DNA of 64,000 bases from Pseudomonas sp. (GTDB taxonomy: Bacteria > Pseudomonadota > Gammaproteobacteria > Pseudomonadales > Pseudomonadaceae): assembly GCF_030698175.1 (NCBI RefSeq), contig NZ_JAUYNT010000001.1, positions 1-64,000 of the forward strand. The letters run 5' to 3'. The notes below the pieces were generated by a model, which did not search any database, was not told where the DNA came from, and was given only the letters and a program-made list of their open reading frames with translations. Each line of letters begins with the position of its first letter. Position 1 is the stretch's first letter. Both the position numbers and the translations under genes were made by a program. This document shows positions 21,257-30,870 of the stretch, piece after piece.

Positions 21257-22135
21257 ATGAGCTTTACTGAGCAGTCTGCATCGTTGTCTTCGCGACTGGG
21301 CGCCCTCGTTCAACGCTTAGGCCTTGCCGGGCGCAACTCACGACAGATTTTTGCGCGTGCCAGCAGCCTGCAGTTACCCTTTCAGGCGCTGCCGAGCCTT
21401 GAGCAAAGCATCTGGTGGGAGTCTGGCCCGCCCTTGCAGCGACTGCTGGATTTGCCCCGCGGCGCCCTCTCCGGCCCGGTACAAGAAGACAAGGCCCAAG
21501 CCCATGCGGTGCTCATCCGCCTGATCAAGCAGCGCCAAGAACAGCTCGACAACTTTGATTTGCGCACCATCAGCGGTTTCTCCTGCACCGACAGCAGTCG
21601 GGCGCACTGCAGCAGCTTCGAGGAGTACGCCGCCTCTGCGGCGTGCCACCACATTCGCATCATCAGCTACAAAGACTTCGTCAAAGCCATCAGCCAAGCG
21701 CTGCCGCGTTTTCTTGCTGGCGAGCAGATCAACCTGCGCCAGGCTAACTGGCATGGCGAACAACTGTACTGGAGCGGCGAACAAAATCTGGAAGCCTTCG
21801 CCTGTGCCATCGCCTATGCGCGCCGGCGCGGCCTGGAGATCAGTCTGCCGGCGCAGCTGACCCATTACCAGATCGACCCCGCAGGCCTTAGCGAGCTGCA
21901 AAGCTGCTATCACATGCTGGCAATGCCGGTGCAAGCCTGGAGCGATCCGGCCTTTATGGCGCTGCTGCTCGACCACGGCCTGCCCTACGCGCGTTTATCG
22001 CTGTTGCGCAGCCCCGGCGCTCCCGAGTTCCTGCTGCTGCCCAAAGCCCACGAGCAAGCCCGTGCCTTGGGCGACGGTTTACGCTTAGCCGGAGCACCTG
22101 ACGCGGTCAGTTACTTGCAGCAACTCAAACGCTAA
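21257..22135 (+). CDS. Conserved hypothetical protein (possibly DUF6685)
   Basis: 292-residue soluble protein. ATG 21257 follows AAGGAGAGC (21239-21247); a TTG two codons upstream is less likely. No signal peptide or membrane segment is evident. It has a cysteine/serine-rich segment (ISGFSCTDSSRAHCSSFEEYAASAACHH, near 112-139) and no catalytic motif I recognise. The family may be DUF6685, but I hold that loosely. It ends about 60 bp before the terminator of the convergent glutamate dehydrogenase gene. Function unknown. Confidence 0.65.
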   Translation: MSFTEQSASLSSRLGALVQRLGLAGRNSRQIFARASSLQLPFQALPSLEQSIWWESGPPLQRLLDLPRGALSGPVQEDKAQAHAVLIRLIKQRQEQLDNFDLRTISGFSCTDSSRAHCSSFEEYAASAACHHIRIISYKDFVKAISQALPRFLAGEQINLRQANWHGEQLYWSGEQNLEAFACAIAYARRRGLEISLPAQLTHYQIDPAGLSELQSCYHMLAMPVQAWSDPAFMALLLDHGLPYARLSLLRSPGAPEFLLLPKAHEQARALGDGLRLAGAPDAVSYLQQLKR

Positions 22136-22195
22136 GCAGCGTCTAGCGCTGCAACACCAGCACCGCCCACCTCGCTAAAACCAAATCAAACCGAT

Positions 22196-22221
22196 AAAAA
22201 AGCCCCGCACTTGGCGGGGCT
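22196..22221 (-). terminator. Terminator of the glutamate dehydrogenase gene
   Basis: AGCCCCGC (22201-22208), loop ACTTG, GCGGGGCT (22214-22221). On the minus strand it is followed by a run of U from the A-run 22196-22200. It lies just past the stop of the large dehydrogenase and may also work weakly in the plus direction. Confidence 0.85.
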
Positions 22222-22243
22222 CAATGGTTTTACCTGTGCGCCA

Positions 22244-25200
22244 TTATGAGATGTTCACCCCATGCTGGCCGCTTTGGGCGAGATCATGCAGCTCGCGCCC
22301 AGCCACGGCGTACATGGCGTAATCGACGCTGGTGGCTGCGCGCAGCTCGGCCATCATTGCGCGCCAGCGTGCTACCAAGGGCCGATTTTGCTCGAGCCAC
22401 AGCGCAGTGCGAGCCTCGATATCATCGGGGGCATCGGCCATTTGCAGTACCGAAACGGTAATCGCCCGCTGTTGCCAGTCGAGATCATCCCGGAACGCCT
22501 CGCGGGCCAAGCCCTGCCAGTTATTGTCCACCGGCAAGCTGGTGATTTGCTGCAAATACCAGGTTAGATCCAACGCGCCACCCACCGCGAAGTAGGCACT
22601 CGCCACCCGCGCCGGGTCTTGCCCGGTAACATCTGAGGCTTCGATAATCGGCAGCAGCGTGTACAGATGGCTGGTGCCCGCCACCACCCGCGCCAGCGGC
22701 TCAGGTGTGCCGGCCTCGACATAGCTCTGGAAGCGCGCCAGCCATTGCTCGCGCACCGGCCCATCCAACAGCTCATCTAAGCGACCGGCCAAGGCCTCGA
22801 CGCGCGGAGCAAAATGCGCCACATCACGGGCGGCATCCAGCTCGTTACGGCGGCTACGCAGGAACCAGCGGGTGGCCCGGCGCCCCAAGCGCATCAGCTC
22901 ATCCATCAACATCAGTTGCAGTTCGGCCGGCACTTTATAATCCAGCGCCTCGATCTGCTGCCACCAGTGCGGCAACTGGAACACATCACGCACTATCACG
23001 TAAGCGCCGGCGACATTGGCCGCGCTCATGCCGGTGGACTCCTTCAAACGCTGCACAAAGGTAATACCCATGTGGTTGACCAGATCGTTGGCGATCTGGG
23101 TGCTGACGATTTCCCGCTTGAGTCGATGGCGGCTCATGGCCTGTGGAAACTTCTTGGTCAGCAGCGGCGGGAAAGCGGTTTGCATGTCCCGCGCCAGGTA
23201 CTCATCGTCCGGCACCAGGGATTTGAGCAGCGACTCTTTCAGGTTGATTTTGCTGTAGGAGATCAGCACCGACAGTTCGGCCCGCGTCAGCGCCTGGCCG
23301 TTAGCCACCCGCTCAGCCAGCTGCTCATCGGTGGGCAAAAACTCCAGCGCCCGATCCAGCTTGCCATCGGCCTCCAGGGCATTCATCAGGCGCCGGTACT
23401 CGGCGATCCGCTCGCGCGCCCGTCGCTGTGCCAGAGACAAGGCCTGGGTTTGCTTGTAGTTATTGCCCAGCACCAGGCTGCCGACCGCATCGGTCATCTC
23501 GGCCAGCAACTTGTTGCGTTGCTTGCCGGTCATGTCGCCGCTGCCGACGATTTCATTGAGGAGAATCTTGATATTCACCTCATGGTCGGAGCAATCGACG
23601 CCACCGGCGTTGTCGATAAAGTCGGTATTGCTGGCACCGCCATTGAGGCAGTACTCGACCCGCCCCAACTGAGTCATACCGAGGTTTCCGCCCTCGCCCA
23701 CCACCTTGGCGCGCAACTCGCGGCCATCGACGCGCAGGGCGTCGTTGGCCTTGTCGCCGACATCGGTGTGGCTTTCGCTGCTGGCTTTCACATAGGTGCC
23801 AATGCCGCCGTTCCAGAGCAAATCCACCGGCGCCTTCAGCAGTGCATTGAGCAACTCGGTGGGCGGTAACTTGTCGGCCTGGATATCGAAGCGCTGCTGC
23901 ATTTGCGCACTGATGGGGATGCTCTTGGCGCTGCGCAGGAACAATCCACCGCCTTCGGAAATCAGCTTGGTGTCGTAATCGGCCCAGGACGAGCGCGGCA
24001 GATCAAACAAGCGCTGACGTTCGACAAAGCTCAACGCCGCATCGGGATTGGGATCGATAAAAATATGCATATGGTTAAAGGCGGCGACCATCTGCAAGGA
24101 TTTTGACAGCAGCAGACCATTGCCAAACACGTCGCCGGCCATGTCGCCGATACCGATCACCGTGCACGGGTCTTTTTGCACATCGATGCCCATCTCGCGG
24201 AAATGCCGCTGCACCGAAACCCAGCCGCCCTTGGCGGTAATGCCCATGCCTTTGTGGTCGTAACCGGCCGAGCCGCCCGAGGCAAAGGCATCACCCAGCC
24301 AGAAGTCGTACTCAGCGGCAATGCCGTTGGCAATGTCGGAGAAGGTCGCGGTGCCTTTGTCGGCCGCCACCACCAGGTAAGGATCATCCTCGTCGTGACG
24401 CACCACGTTTTGCGGTGGCACTACCGCGCCCTCTTTGAGGTTGTCGGTGATGTCGAGCAAGCCGCAAATAAAGATCCGGTAGCAGGCAATCGCCTCGGTC
24501 TGAATCTCATCGCGCGAACCGCCCAGTGGCAAGCGGCGGGGAATGAAGCCGCCCTTGGCGCCCACAGGCACAATCACCGCGTTCTTCACCTGTTGGGCTT
24601 TGACCAAACCCAGCACTTCGGTACGGTAATCTTCCTCGCGATCCGACCAGCGCAAGCCGCCACGGGCCACATCGCCGAAGCGCAAATGCACGCCTTCGAC
24701 CCGCGGGCAGTAGACGAACACTTCAAATTTTGGCACCGGCCGCGGGATATCAGGAATCGCCCGAGGATTAAGCTTGAAGCTGAAATAGGCCTTGGCCTGG
24801 CCGTTAGCATCCAACTGATAGAAGTTAGTGCGCAGGGTGGCCTTCACCAAGTCCAAGTAGCGACGCAGGATGCGGTCTTCGTTGAGCACCGCGACGTTGT
24901 CCAGTGCAGTCAGAATCGCCTGTTCCAGACGTTGTTGCTTGTCGGCCAAGTCTTCGGCAGTCAGCTTGCGCGCCAGGTAGAAGCGGGTTTTAAACAGCCG
25001 GACTAATTCTTTGGCGATGTCGGCATGGTTAACCAGGGTGCTGGCGATATAGCTCAGGTCAAAGCCCAGTCGAATCTGCTTGAGGTAACGCGCATAGGCG
25101 CGCAGCAGCGCTACATCGCGCCACGGCATGGCCGCAGTCAACACCAAGCGGTTGAAGGCATCATTCTCAGCCGCCCCTTCGACGATGTGCACAAAGGCAT

Positions 25201-27106
25201 CTTGCAGGGTGTCGTTGAGCTGCTGGATATCCACATCCAGGCCTTCGGCATAGGTGAAGGCGAAATCGTGAATCCAGAACTCGCGGCCATTTTGATGGCG
25301 CAGGCGGTAAGGGAACTCACCCAATACCCGCAGGCCAAGGTTCTCCAAAATCGGCAACACATCCGACAGCGCCAAAGGCGAGTCGGCGTGATAGAGCTTG
25401 CAATGCAGTTGCTGCTCGGTCGAGGCCAGCGGTTGATAGAAGCTCATCACCAACTTGCGCTCGGGGGTCAAGCTGAGCAGGTGCTGCATATCGACTACCG
25501 CCGAATGGGCGGCAAAACGCTCGCGGTAACCGGCCGGGAAGCAGTCCGGGAACTCGCTGAGCACATTGGTGCCCTGGGCCTCGCCAAAGCTTTCGACCAC
25601 CAAACTGGCGTAGTCATCCTTCCATGAGCGGCAGGCTTGAATGACTTCCTGCTCAAGCTTGGCGATATCGATTTGCTGATGGTTTTTCGGGTCAACCCGC
25701 AGAATCAGCTGCACCCGCGCCAACACCGATTCCGAGAAATAGGTCCAGAACTCGCAGTCACTGGCCTGCAGGCGCTCCATCAGAACCTGCTGGATTTTCA
25801 TGCGAATTTCGGTGGAGTAAACATCCCGCGGCACATAGACCAAGCAGTAGCAAAAACGTCCGTAGGGGTCTTTGCGCAAGAACAGGCGCAGCTTGTTGCG
25901 CTCCTGAATTTGCACGATGGCAATGGCGGTATTGAACAGCTCATCGACTGGGGTTTGAAACAGATCGTCGCGCGGCAAGACTTCGAGAATTTGCGCCAGC
26001 TCTTTGCCCAAGTGCGCGCTGCTGGCAAAGCCAGAACGTTGCTCAATCTCGATCACCTTGCGGCGAATATAGGGAATTTGCCGCACACTCTCGACATACA
26101 CCGTCGAGGTATAGAGGCCGAGAAAGCGACACTCTTTAATAACTTTGCCCTTGCCGTCGATCTGCCGAATGGAGACGAAATCGGGATAGGCCGGCCGGTG
26201 TACACGGCTGGGCAGAGAGGCCTTGGCAAAGGACAACAGCCGAGGTTCGCGCAGGTAGTCGACGGCTTGCGGCTCGATATGCAGCTCGTCCTGGTGCAGA
26301 CCAAGGCGCAACGATTTTGACAAGCCCAGCAGCGAGGTCTCGTCATAGACCATCCGACCGCCGTCTTGATCGGCCACCACACTGAACTCTTCGTAACCGA
26401 GGAAGGTGAAGTGGTTGTCCAGCAGCCAGCTCATAAAGACTTTAATTTCCGCCAGCTCGGCGCTGTCAACTGCCGCCTTGCCCTTGTCGAGGCCGGCCAA
26501 CAACGCTTGCGCGCGAGCCTGCATCGCGGGGAAATCCAGCACCGCTTGACGCACCTCATCGAGCACCTCATGCAGGGCTTTCTCCAGGGTGCGCAACTCA
26601 CCGACATTGGCGCAGCGATCAATCTCCAGGTAAATCAGCGACTCCTGTATCACGCCCTCGCCCTGGCTGGACTTGGCCAAGACTTCCTGCAGATCGCCAT
26701 TGGCTTTGCGGCGTACGCTGAGGACATTATTCTGCAAGGTATGGATGCTGTAACCGCGGCGATTCAGCTCCATGCGGATCGAGTCAACCAGGAACGGGAT
26801 ATCGCGGTGCAGTACTTCGACTGCGGTGTGGGTCGACTGCCAGCCGTGCTTTTCGTAATCGGGGTTGTACAGGCGAACTTGCGGCTGGTCATACTCGAAG
26901 TGCTCAAGCAGGCGCCAGGCCGACAAGGTGCAACCAACCAGGTCGGAGAGTCGTCGCTCGGTCAATTCTTCGAGGGCGACTATGCCGAAAAATTGCTCAG
27001 CGAACAGATCTACTTGTGGAAGATCTTGCTCGCTGACGTGCGGCGCCAGTGCTGCTTGCAGTTGATGCTGAAAGTCGGCTTTGCTGGCCGCAGTGAAGAA
27101 CGCCAT
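22244..27106 (-). CDS. gdhB: NAD-specific glutamate dehydrogenase, large (180-kDa) type
   Basis: Catabolic glutamate dehydrogenase: glutamate + NAD+ to 2-oxoglutarate + ammonium + NADH. Its 1,620 residues are typical of the large GDH class, with a long N-terminal regulatory region (ACT-like parts), a central catalytic domain (VPVGAKGGFIPRRLP, followed by DGTATFSDIAN-like and GGSAGYDHKGMGITAKGGW regions) and a helical C-terminal domain. ATG 27106 follows GGAG. In P. aeruginosa the enzyme (PA3068, as I recall) is allosterically regulated and used for arginine and glutamate catabolism. That fits the gbu genes in this window feeding GABA and glutamate. It is divergent from moxR across 260 bp and intact throughout. 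Confidence 0.96.
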   Translation of the reverse strand: MAFFTAASKADFQHQLQAALAPHVSEQDLPQVDLFAEQFFGIVALEELTERRLSDLVGCTLSAWRLLEHFEYDQPQVRLYNPDYEKHGWQSTHTAVEVLHRDIPFLVDSIRMELNRRGYSIHTLQNNVLSVRRKANGDLQEVLAKSSQGEGVIQESLIYLEIDRCANVGELRTLEKALHEVLDEVRQAVLDFPAMQARAQALLAGLDKGKAAVDSAELAEIKVFMSWLLDNHFTFLGYEEFSVVADQDGGRMVYDETSLLGLSKSLRLGLHQDELHIEPQAVDYLREPRLLSFAKASLPSRVHRPAYPDFVSIRQIDGKGKVIKECRFLGLYTSTVYVESVRQIPYIRRKVIEIEQRSGFASSAHLGKELAQILEVLPRDDLFQTPVDELFNTAIAIVQIQERNKLRLFLRKDPYGRFCYCLVYVPRDVYSTEIRMKIQQVLMERLQASDCEFWTYFSESVLARVQLILRVDPKNHQQIDIAKLEQEVIQACRSWKDDYASLVVESFGEAQGTNVLSEFPDCFPAGYRERFAAHSAVVDMQHLLSLTPERKLVMSFYQPLASTEQQLHCKLYHADSPLALSDVLPILENLGLRVLGEFPYRLRHQNGREFWIHDFAFTYAEGLDVDIQQLNDTLQDAFVHIVEGAAENDAFNRLVLTAAMPWRDVALLRAYARYLKQIRLGFDLSYIASTLVNHADIAKELVRLFKTRFYLARKLTAEDLADKQQRLEQAILTALDNVAVLNEDRILRRYLDLVKATLRTNFYQLDANGQAKAYFSFKLNPRAIPDIPRPVPKFEVFVYCPRVEGVHLRFGDVARGGLRWSDREEDYRTEVLGLVKAQQVKNAVIVPVGAKGGFIPRRLPLGGSRDEIQTEAIACYRIFICGLLDITDNLKEGAVVPPQNVVRHDEDDPYLVVAADKGTATFSDIANGIAAEYDFWLGDAFASGGSAGYDHKGMGITAKGGWVSVQRHFREMGIDVQKDPCTVIGIGDMAGDVFGNGLLLSKSLQMVAAFNHMHIFIDPNPDAALSFVERQRLFDLPRSSWADYDTKLISEGGGLFLRSAKSIPISAQMQQRFDIQADKLPPTELLNALLKAPVDLLWNGGIGTYVKASSESHTDVGDKANDALRVDGRELRAKVVGEGGNLGMTQLGRVEYCLNGGASNTDFIDNAGGVDCSDHEVNIKILLNEIVGSGDMTGKQRNKLLAEMTDAVGSLVLGNNYKQTQALSLAQRRARERIAEYRRLMNALEADGKLDRALEFLPTDEQLAERVANGQALTRAELSVLISYSKINLKESLLKSLVPDDEYLARDMQTAFPPLLTKKFPQAMSRHRLKREIVSTQIANDLVNHMGITFVQRLKESTGMSAANVAGAYVIVRDVFQLPHWWQQIEALDYKVPAELQLMLMDELMRLGRRATRWFLRSRRNELDAARDVAHFAPRVEALAGRLDELLDGPVREQWLARFQSYVEAGTPEPLARVVAGTSHLYTLLPIIEASDVTGQDPARVASAYFAVGGALDLTWYLQQITSLPVDNNWQGLAREAFRDDLDWQQRAITVSVLQMADAPDDIEARTALWLEQNRPLVARWRAMMAELRAATSVDYAMYAVAGRELHDLAQSGQHGVNIS

Positions 27107-27366
27107 GCTGTTACTCCGTTGGCTTGCTGTTGTTATTTCTATTTAACAGCCCATGAACTCAAGAGCCCACGTGACCGAATGCCATTGCGCAGCAAAGGGT
27201 GCTGCGCAACCTGTTGTTCAACATTAGTTCAAGAACTAAATCACAGCTGTAGCGGTCTGAGATTGTTGCTAATAGGTACGGCCGCCGGATTGCTTTAAAG
27301 TGGCCGCCTACAAGAACCTGAAGCAACTCTCGACCAACCAGTCACATTTGCCAGAAGAGCTTACCG

Positions 27367-28326
27367 ATGGAACACCGTGAGGCGCTTGTCGCGCTGCGAC
27401 ATTTTCTTTCAACCCAGATCCTTGGCCAGGAAAAACTCATCGAAAGACTGCTGATTGCCCTACTGGCAGACGGCCATGTGCTGGTCGAGGGCGCTCCGGG
27501 ACTGGCCAAGACCAAGGCCATCAAGGAGCTCGCCGAAGGCATCGAGGCCGAGTTCCACCGCATTCAATTCACCCCAGATTTGTTACCGGCCGACATCACC
27601 GGCACCGAAATCTATCGCCCGGAAACCGGCAGTTTCGTGTTCCAGCAAGGACCGATCTTCCATAACCTGGTGCTGGCCGATGAAATCAACCGGGCACCGG
27701 CCAAGGTGCAATCGGCGTTGCTGGAAGCCATGGCCGAACGTCAGGTCAGCGTCGGTCGCAGCACCTATGCGTTGTCGCCGTTATTTTTGGTGATGGCCAC
27801 GCAAAACCCAATCGAGCAGGAAGGCACCTATCCGCTGCCGGAAGCCCAGCTCGACCGCTTCCTGATGCACGTGAAAATCGGTTTTCCGGATGCTGTGGTG
27901 GAGCGCAAAATTCTCCAGCAGGCCCGTGGCGAAGCCCTGAATGGCGAAACCAAACCCGAACACAAACTGACCCAAGCGGCGATCTTTGCCGCGCGCAATG
28001 AAATCCTTGGTCTGTACATGGCCGATGCGGTGGAGGAGTACCTGGTGCAGTTGGTGATGGCCACCCGCACCCCGCTCAAGTTCGACCCCGAGCTGGCCGA
28101 ATGGCTGACCTACGGCGCCAGCCCGCGCGGCTCGATTGCCCTCGATCGCTGCGCCCGTGCCCACGCCTGGTTGGCGGGGCGCGACTTCGTCAGCCCGGAA
28201 GATATTCAGGCGGTGTTCTTCGATGTGCTGCGCCACCGGATCATCTTGTCGTTTGAGGCCGAAGCCGCCGGCATCGATCAAGACCGCGTGCTACAGCGCA
28301 TTCTCGATGTGGTTGCCGTTGCCTAA
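27367..28326 (+). CDS. MoxR family AAA+ ATPase
   Basis: First gene of the six-gene Bat-type operon. The 319-residue AAA+ protein has Walker A EGAPGLAKT (41-49) and Walker B LVLADEINRAP, followed by VQSALLEAMAERQVSVG. MoxR ATPases are thought to act as chaperones with VWA-domain partners, which are encoded just downstream. ATG 27367 has AGAAGAG upstream. The next gene starts one base after its stop. In PAO1 the equivalent is PA3070, as I recall. Confidence 0.93.
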   Translation: MEHREALVALRHFLSTQILGQEKLIERLLIALLADGHVLVEGAPGLAKTKAIKELAEGIEAEFHRIQFTPDLLPADITGTEIYRPETGSFVFQQGPIFHNLVLADEINRAPAKVQSALLEAMAERQVSVGRSTYALSPLFLVMATQNPIEQEGTYPLPEAQLDRFLMHVKIGFPDAVVERKILQQARGEALNGETKPEHKLTQAAIFAARNEILGLYMADAVEEYLVQLVMATRTPLKFDPELAEWLTYGASPRGSIALDRCARAHAWLAGRDFVSPEDIQAVFFDVLRHRIILSFEAEAAGIDQDRVLQRILDVVAVA

Positions 28327-29277
28327 ATGCCGTCATCAAGTACCCATATCGCCACGCCGGGCATCCAGGTCAGCCTCAATGAGCTGATCGAGATGCGTCA
28401 CCGCGCCCGTGAGTTGCAGCTGTTTTCAACTAACGCCAAGCACAGCCCGCTGGCCGGCTTGCACCACTCCAAGCTGCGCGGGCGCGGGGTCGACTTCGAT
28501 CAGGTGCGGGTCTATCAGCCCGGCGATGATGTGCGCACCATCGACTGGCGTGTTACGGCGCGCAGCCAGGTGCCGCACACCAAGGTGTTCCATGAGGAGC
28601 GCGAGCGGCCGATTTATATCCTGGTCGAGCAAAGCCGCCGCTTGTTTTTTGGCAGCAGCCTGATGTTCAAGTCGGTGCTCGCCGCCCACGCCGCCAGCCT
28701 GATCGGTTGGGCCGTGCTGGGGCATAACGACCGCATCGGCGGCTTGGTGTTTGGTAACAACCAACAACACGAAATCAAACCGCGGCGTAGCAAACAAAGC
28801 CTGCTGCAATTGCTCAACCGCCTGGCGCGCGCCAATCAAACCCTGCACAGTGAGCTGCAAGTGGCGGGCGACGATTTCAGCCTGGCCCTGCGCCGCGCTC
28901 GTGAGGTGTTACGCCCCGGCAGTCTGGCGATTGTGTTGTGCGATGAGCGCGCCTTATCGGACAGCGCCGAACAGCAACTGACGCTGCTGGCCCGCCACAC
29001 CGATTTGCTGCTGCTGCCGCTGTCCGATCCGCTCGATCACGACCTGCCGGCCGCCGGCTTGCTGCGGTTTAGTCAGGGCGATGCCCAGCTCGAACTCGAC
29101 ACCCACAGCAGCGACTTGCGCCAGGCTTATCGACAAACGGCGGACGCCCGCCGCGCCCGCTGGAAACTGCTGGCGCAAAAACTCGGCACCCCGCTGATGC
29201 CACTAACCACCCAAAGCCCGCCACTCGAACAGATCCGCGAACACCTGCAGGCACTGCGCCCGAGAAAAAGCCGATGA
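28327..29277 (+). CDS. DUF58 domain-containing protein
   Basis: 316-residue protein of the DUF58 family, a regular partner of MoxR ATPases. The hallmark is GRGVDFDQVRVYQPGDDVRTIDWRVTAR (about 51-78). The C-terminal half is a VWA-like fold in this family but has no complete MIDAS here. It is soluble. It starts immediately after the moxR stop and overlaps the next gene by 4 bases, so translation is probably coupled. Confidence 0.9.
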   Translation: MPSSSTHIATPGIQVSLNELIEMRHRARELQLFSTNAKHSPLAGLHHSKLRGRGVDFDQVRVYQPGDDVRTIDWRVTARSQVPHTKVFHEERERPIYILVEQSRRLFFGSSLMFKSVLAAHAASLIGWAVLGHNDRIGGLVFGNNQQHEIKPRRSKQSLLQLLNRLARANQTLHSELQVAGDDFSLALRRAREVLRPGSLAIVLCDERALSDSAEQQLTLLARHTDLLLLPLSDPLDHDLPAAGLLRFSQGDAQLELDTHSSDLRQAYRQTADARRARWKLLAQKLGTPLMPLTTQSPPLEQIREHLQALRPRKSR

Positions 29278-29861
29278 ATCCGCTCGAGCAACTGCTATCT
29301 CTAATCGCCACACCAGCGATTCAGCCCATTCGCGAGCAACTGCAACCCCAGATCGCCACACCAGCGACTCAGCCCATTCTTGAGCAACTGCAGCCCTTAA
29401 TCGCCCCCGCCGCTATTCAATGGTGGCCGCCAGCCCCTGGCTGGTGGCTGCTGGCGGCGCTGTTGCCGCTGCTGCTCTGGGGCCTGTGGCGTTTAGTGCG
29501 TAAATTGCCCAAGCAACGGAAAAAAAGTCGCGACCAGCTGCCCCTCGATCCACTGCGTACGGCCGCCTTGGCCGAGCTGGCCCTTTTGCCCAAGCCTTTT
29601 GATCAGCCCGCCGGGGTTTGGCTGCAGCAACTCAACGGTCTGCTCAAGCGCCTGTGCCGCAGTCATTACCCGGACAATCACAGCCATACCCTCAATGGCC
29701 GCGCCTGGCTGGCCTTCCTCGACAGTCGCTGCCCGGCCGCCGGCCTGACCCGCTGGATGGTGCTGGTGGATGGCGCTTATCGGCCGCACTGCAAACTCGA
29801 TGACAAGGCCATCGAAGGCCTGAACCAATCGATTGAAATCTGGATTCGCAAACATGTTTGA
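29274..29861 (+). CDS. DUF4381 membrane protein of the Bat operon
   Basis: 195 residues. The short N-terminal segment before the single TM helix (about 57-78, WWLLAALLPLLLWGLWRLV) consists of a 16-residue repeat built around IATPA-x-QPI-x-EQLQP, encoded by a 48-bp DNA repeat starting at 29304, 29352 and 29400. The cytoplasmic C-terminal part (LAELALLPKPFDQPAGVWLQQLNGLLKRLCR) is the DUF4381 core. Its place between DUF58 and VWA genes is the standard order. ATGA overlap with the preceding stop. The repeat is unusual; most homologues have a short non-repetitive N-terminus. Confidence 0.85.
   Translation: MNPLEQLLSLIATPAIQPIREQLQPQIATPATQPILEQLQPLIAPAAIQWWPPAPGWWLLAALLPLLLWGLWRLVRKLPKQRKKSRDQLPLDPLRTAALAELALLPKPFDQPAGVWLQQLNGLLKRLCRSHYPDNHSHTLNGRAWLAFLDSRCPAAGLTRWMVLVDGAYRPHCKLDDKAIEGLNQSIEIWIRKHV
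29304..29418 (+). repeat. 48-bp intragenic tandem repeat
   Basis: Units start at 29304, 29352 and (partial) 29400. The first two units differ at only a few positions. It is in frame and adds 16 residues per copy to the periplasmic N-terminus of the DUF4381 protein. Confidence 0.85.
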
Positions 29862-30870
29862 GTTCACTTGGCCGTGGATCTTCTTGCTCGCGCCACTGCC
29901 GTGGCTGTTGCGCCGCTGGTTACCGGTGGCCGACAGCGGCGAGGCGGCGCTCAACGTCAGCTTCTTACCGGAGCTGGAAGCCCTGGCCGGGCGCCGGGCG
30001 CGGGCCAACTTGTCGGCCTGGCAGCAACAACTGCCTTTTGCGCTGATCTGGCTGTTGTTGCTGCTGGCCGCGGCCCGCCCTGAGTGGGTCGGCGAACCCT
30101 TGCCGTTGGCCGCCAGCGGCCGTGACCTGATGATCGCGGTGGATGTGTCCGGTTCCATGGAACAGCGCGATATGCAGTGGCAGGGCCAAGACGTCGACCG
30201 CCTCAGCCTGGTTAAGCACCTGTTCAGCGACTTTATCGAACAGCGTCACGGCGACCGCGTCGGCCTGATCCTGTTTGGCAGCCAGGCCTATCTGCAAGCC
30301 CCGCTGACCTTCGACCGCCGCACGGTACGCACCTGGCTGGATGAGGCGGTGATCGGCATCGCCGGCAAGAACACCGCGATTGGCGATGCGATTGGCTTGG
30401 CGGTTAAACGCCTGCGCCAGCGCCCGGCCAATAGCCGGATACTGGTACTGATTACCGATGGCGCCAACACCGCCGGCGCCATCGAACCGCTGACGGCCAC
30501 CCGCCTGGCCGCCGAACAGGGGGTGAAAATCTACACCATCGGCATTGGCGCCGACCCCGACGCCGGGATCCTGAGTATGTTTGGCCTGAATCCCGGCTCC
30601 GACCTGGACGAACCGACCCTCAAGGCCATAGCCAGCCAGACCGGCGGGCAATATTTTCGCGCCCGCGACGCCGATGAACTGGAAGAGATCAAAGCCAGCC
30701 TCGACCAACTCGAACCGGTCGCCCAACAAGCCACCCAGGCCCGTCCGGCGCTGGCACTGTATTGCTGGCCGCTGAGCGCGGCCTTACTGCTTAGCCTGCT
30801 GTTGGCGGGCCGCGAACTCTGGCCCAACATCCAACGACTCAAATCCCTGTGGCGCCGGAGGCAAGTATGA
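29854..30870 (+). CDS. VWA domain-containing membrane protein (BatA/BatB-like)
   Basis: 338 residues with two N-terminal hydrophobic segments (about 5-22 and 60-75), a VWA domain with an intact MIDAS motif DVSGSMEQ (97-104) and a downstream T/D site (ITDGANTAG), and a C-terminal TM helix. VWA domains bind a divalent metal and protein partners; the presumed partner is the MoxR ATPase. ATG 29854 lies inside the end of the DUF4381 gene (8-bp overlap), and it ends with ATGA overlap into the next VWA gene. Confidence 0.9.
   Translation: MFEFTWPWIFLLAPLPWLLRRWLPVADSGEAALNVSFLPELEALAGRRARANLSAWQQQLPFALIWLLLLLAAARPEWVGEPLPLAASGRDLMIAVDVSGSMEQRDMQWQGQDVDRLSLVKHLFSDFIEQRHGDRVGLILFGSQAYLQAPLTFDRRTVRTWLDEAVIGIAGKNTAIGDAIGLAVKRLRQRPANSRILVLITDGANTAGAIEPLTATRLAAEQGVKIYTIGIGADPDAGILSMFGLNPGSDLDEPTLKAIASQTGGQYFRARDADELEEIKASLDQLEPVAQQATQARPALALYCWPLSAALLLSLLLAGRELWPNIQRLKSLWRRRQV

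Noticed and set aside
22814..23869. 351-codon frame opposite gdhB
   Set aside because: Shadow of the large dehydrogenase; one of several such frames spaced along this gene.
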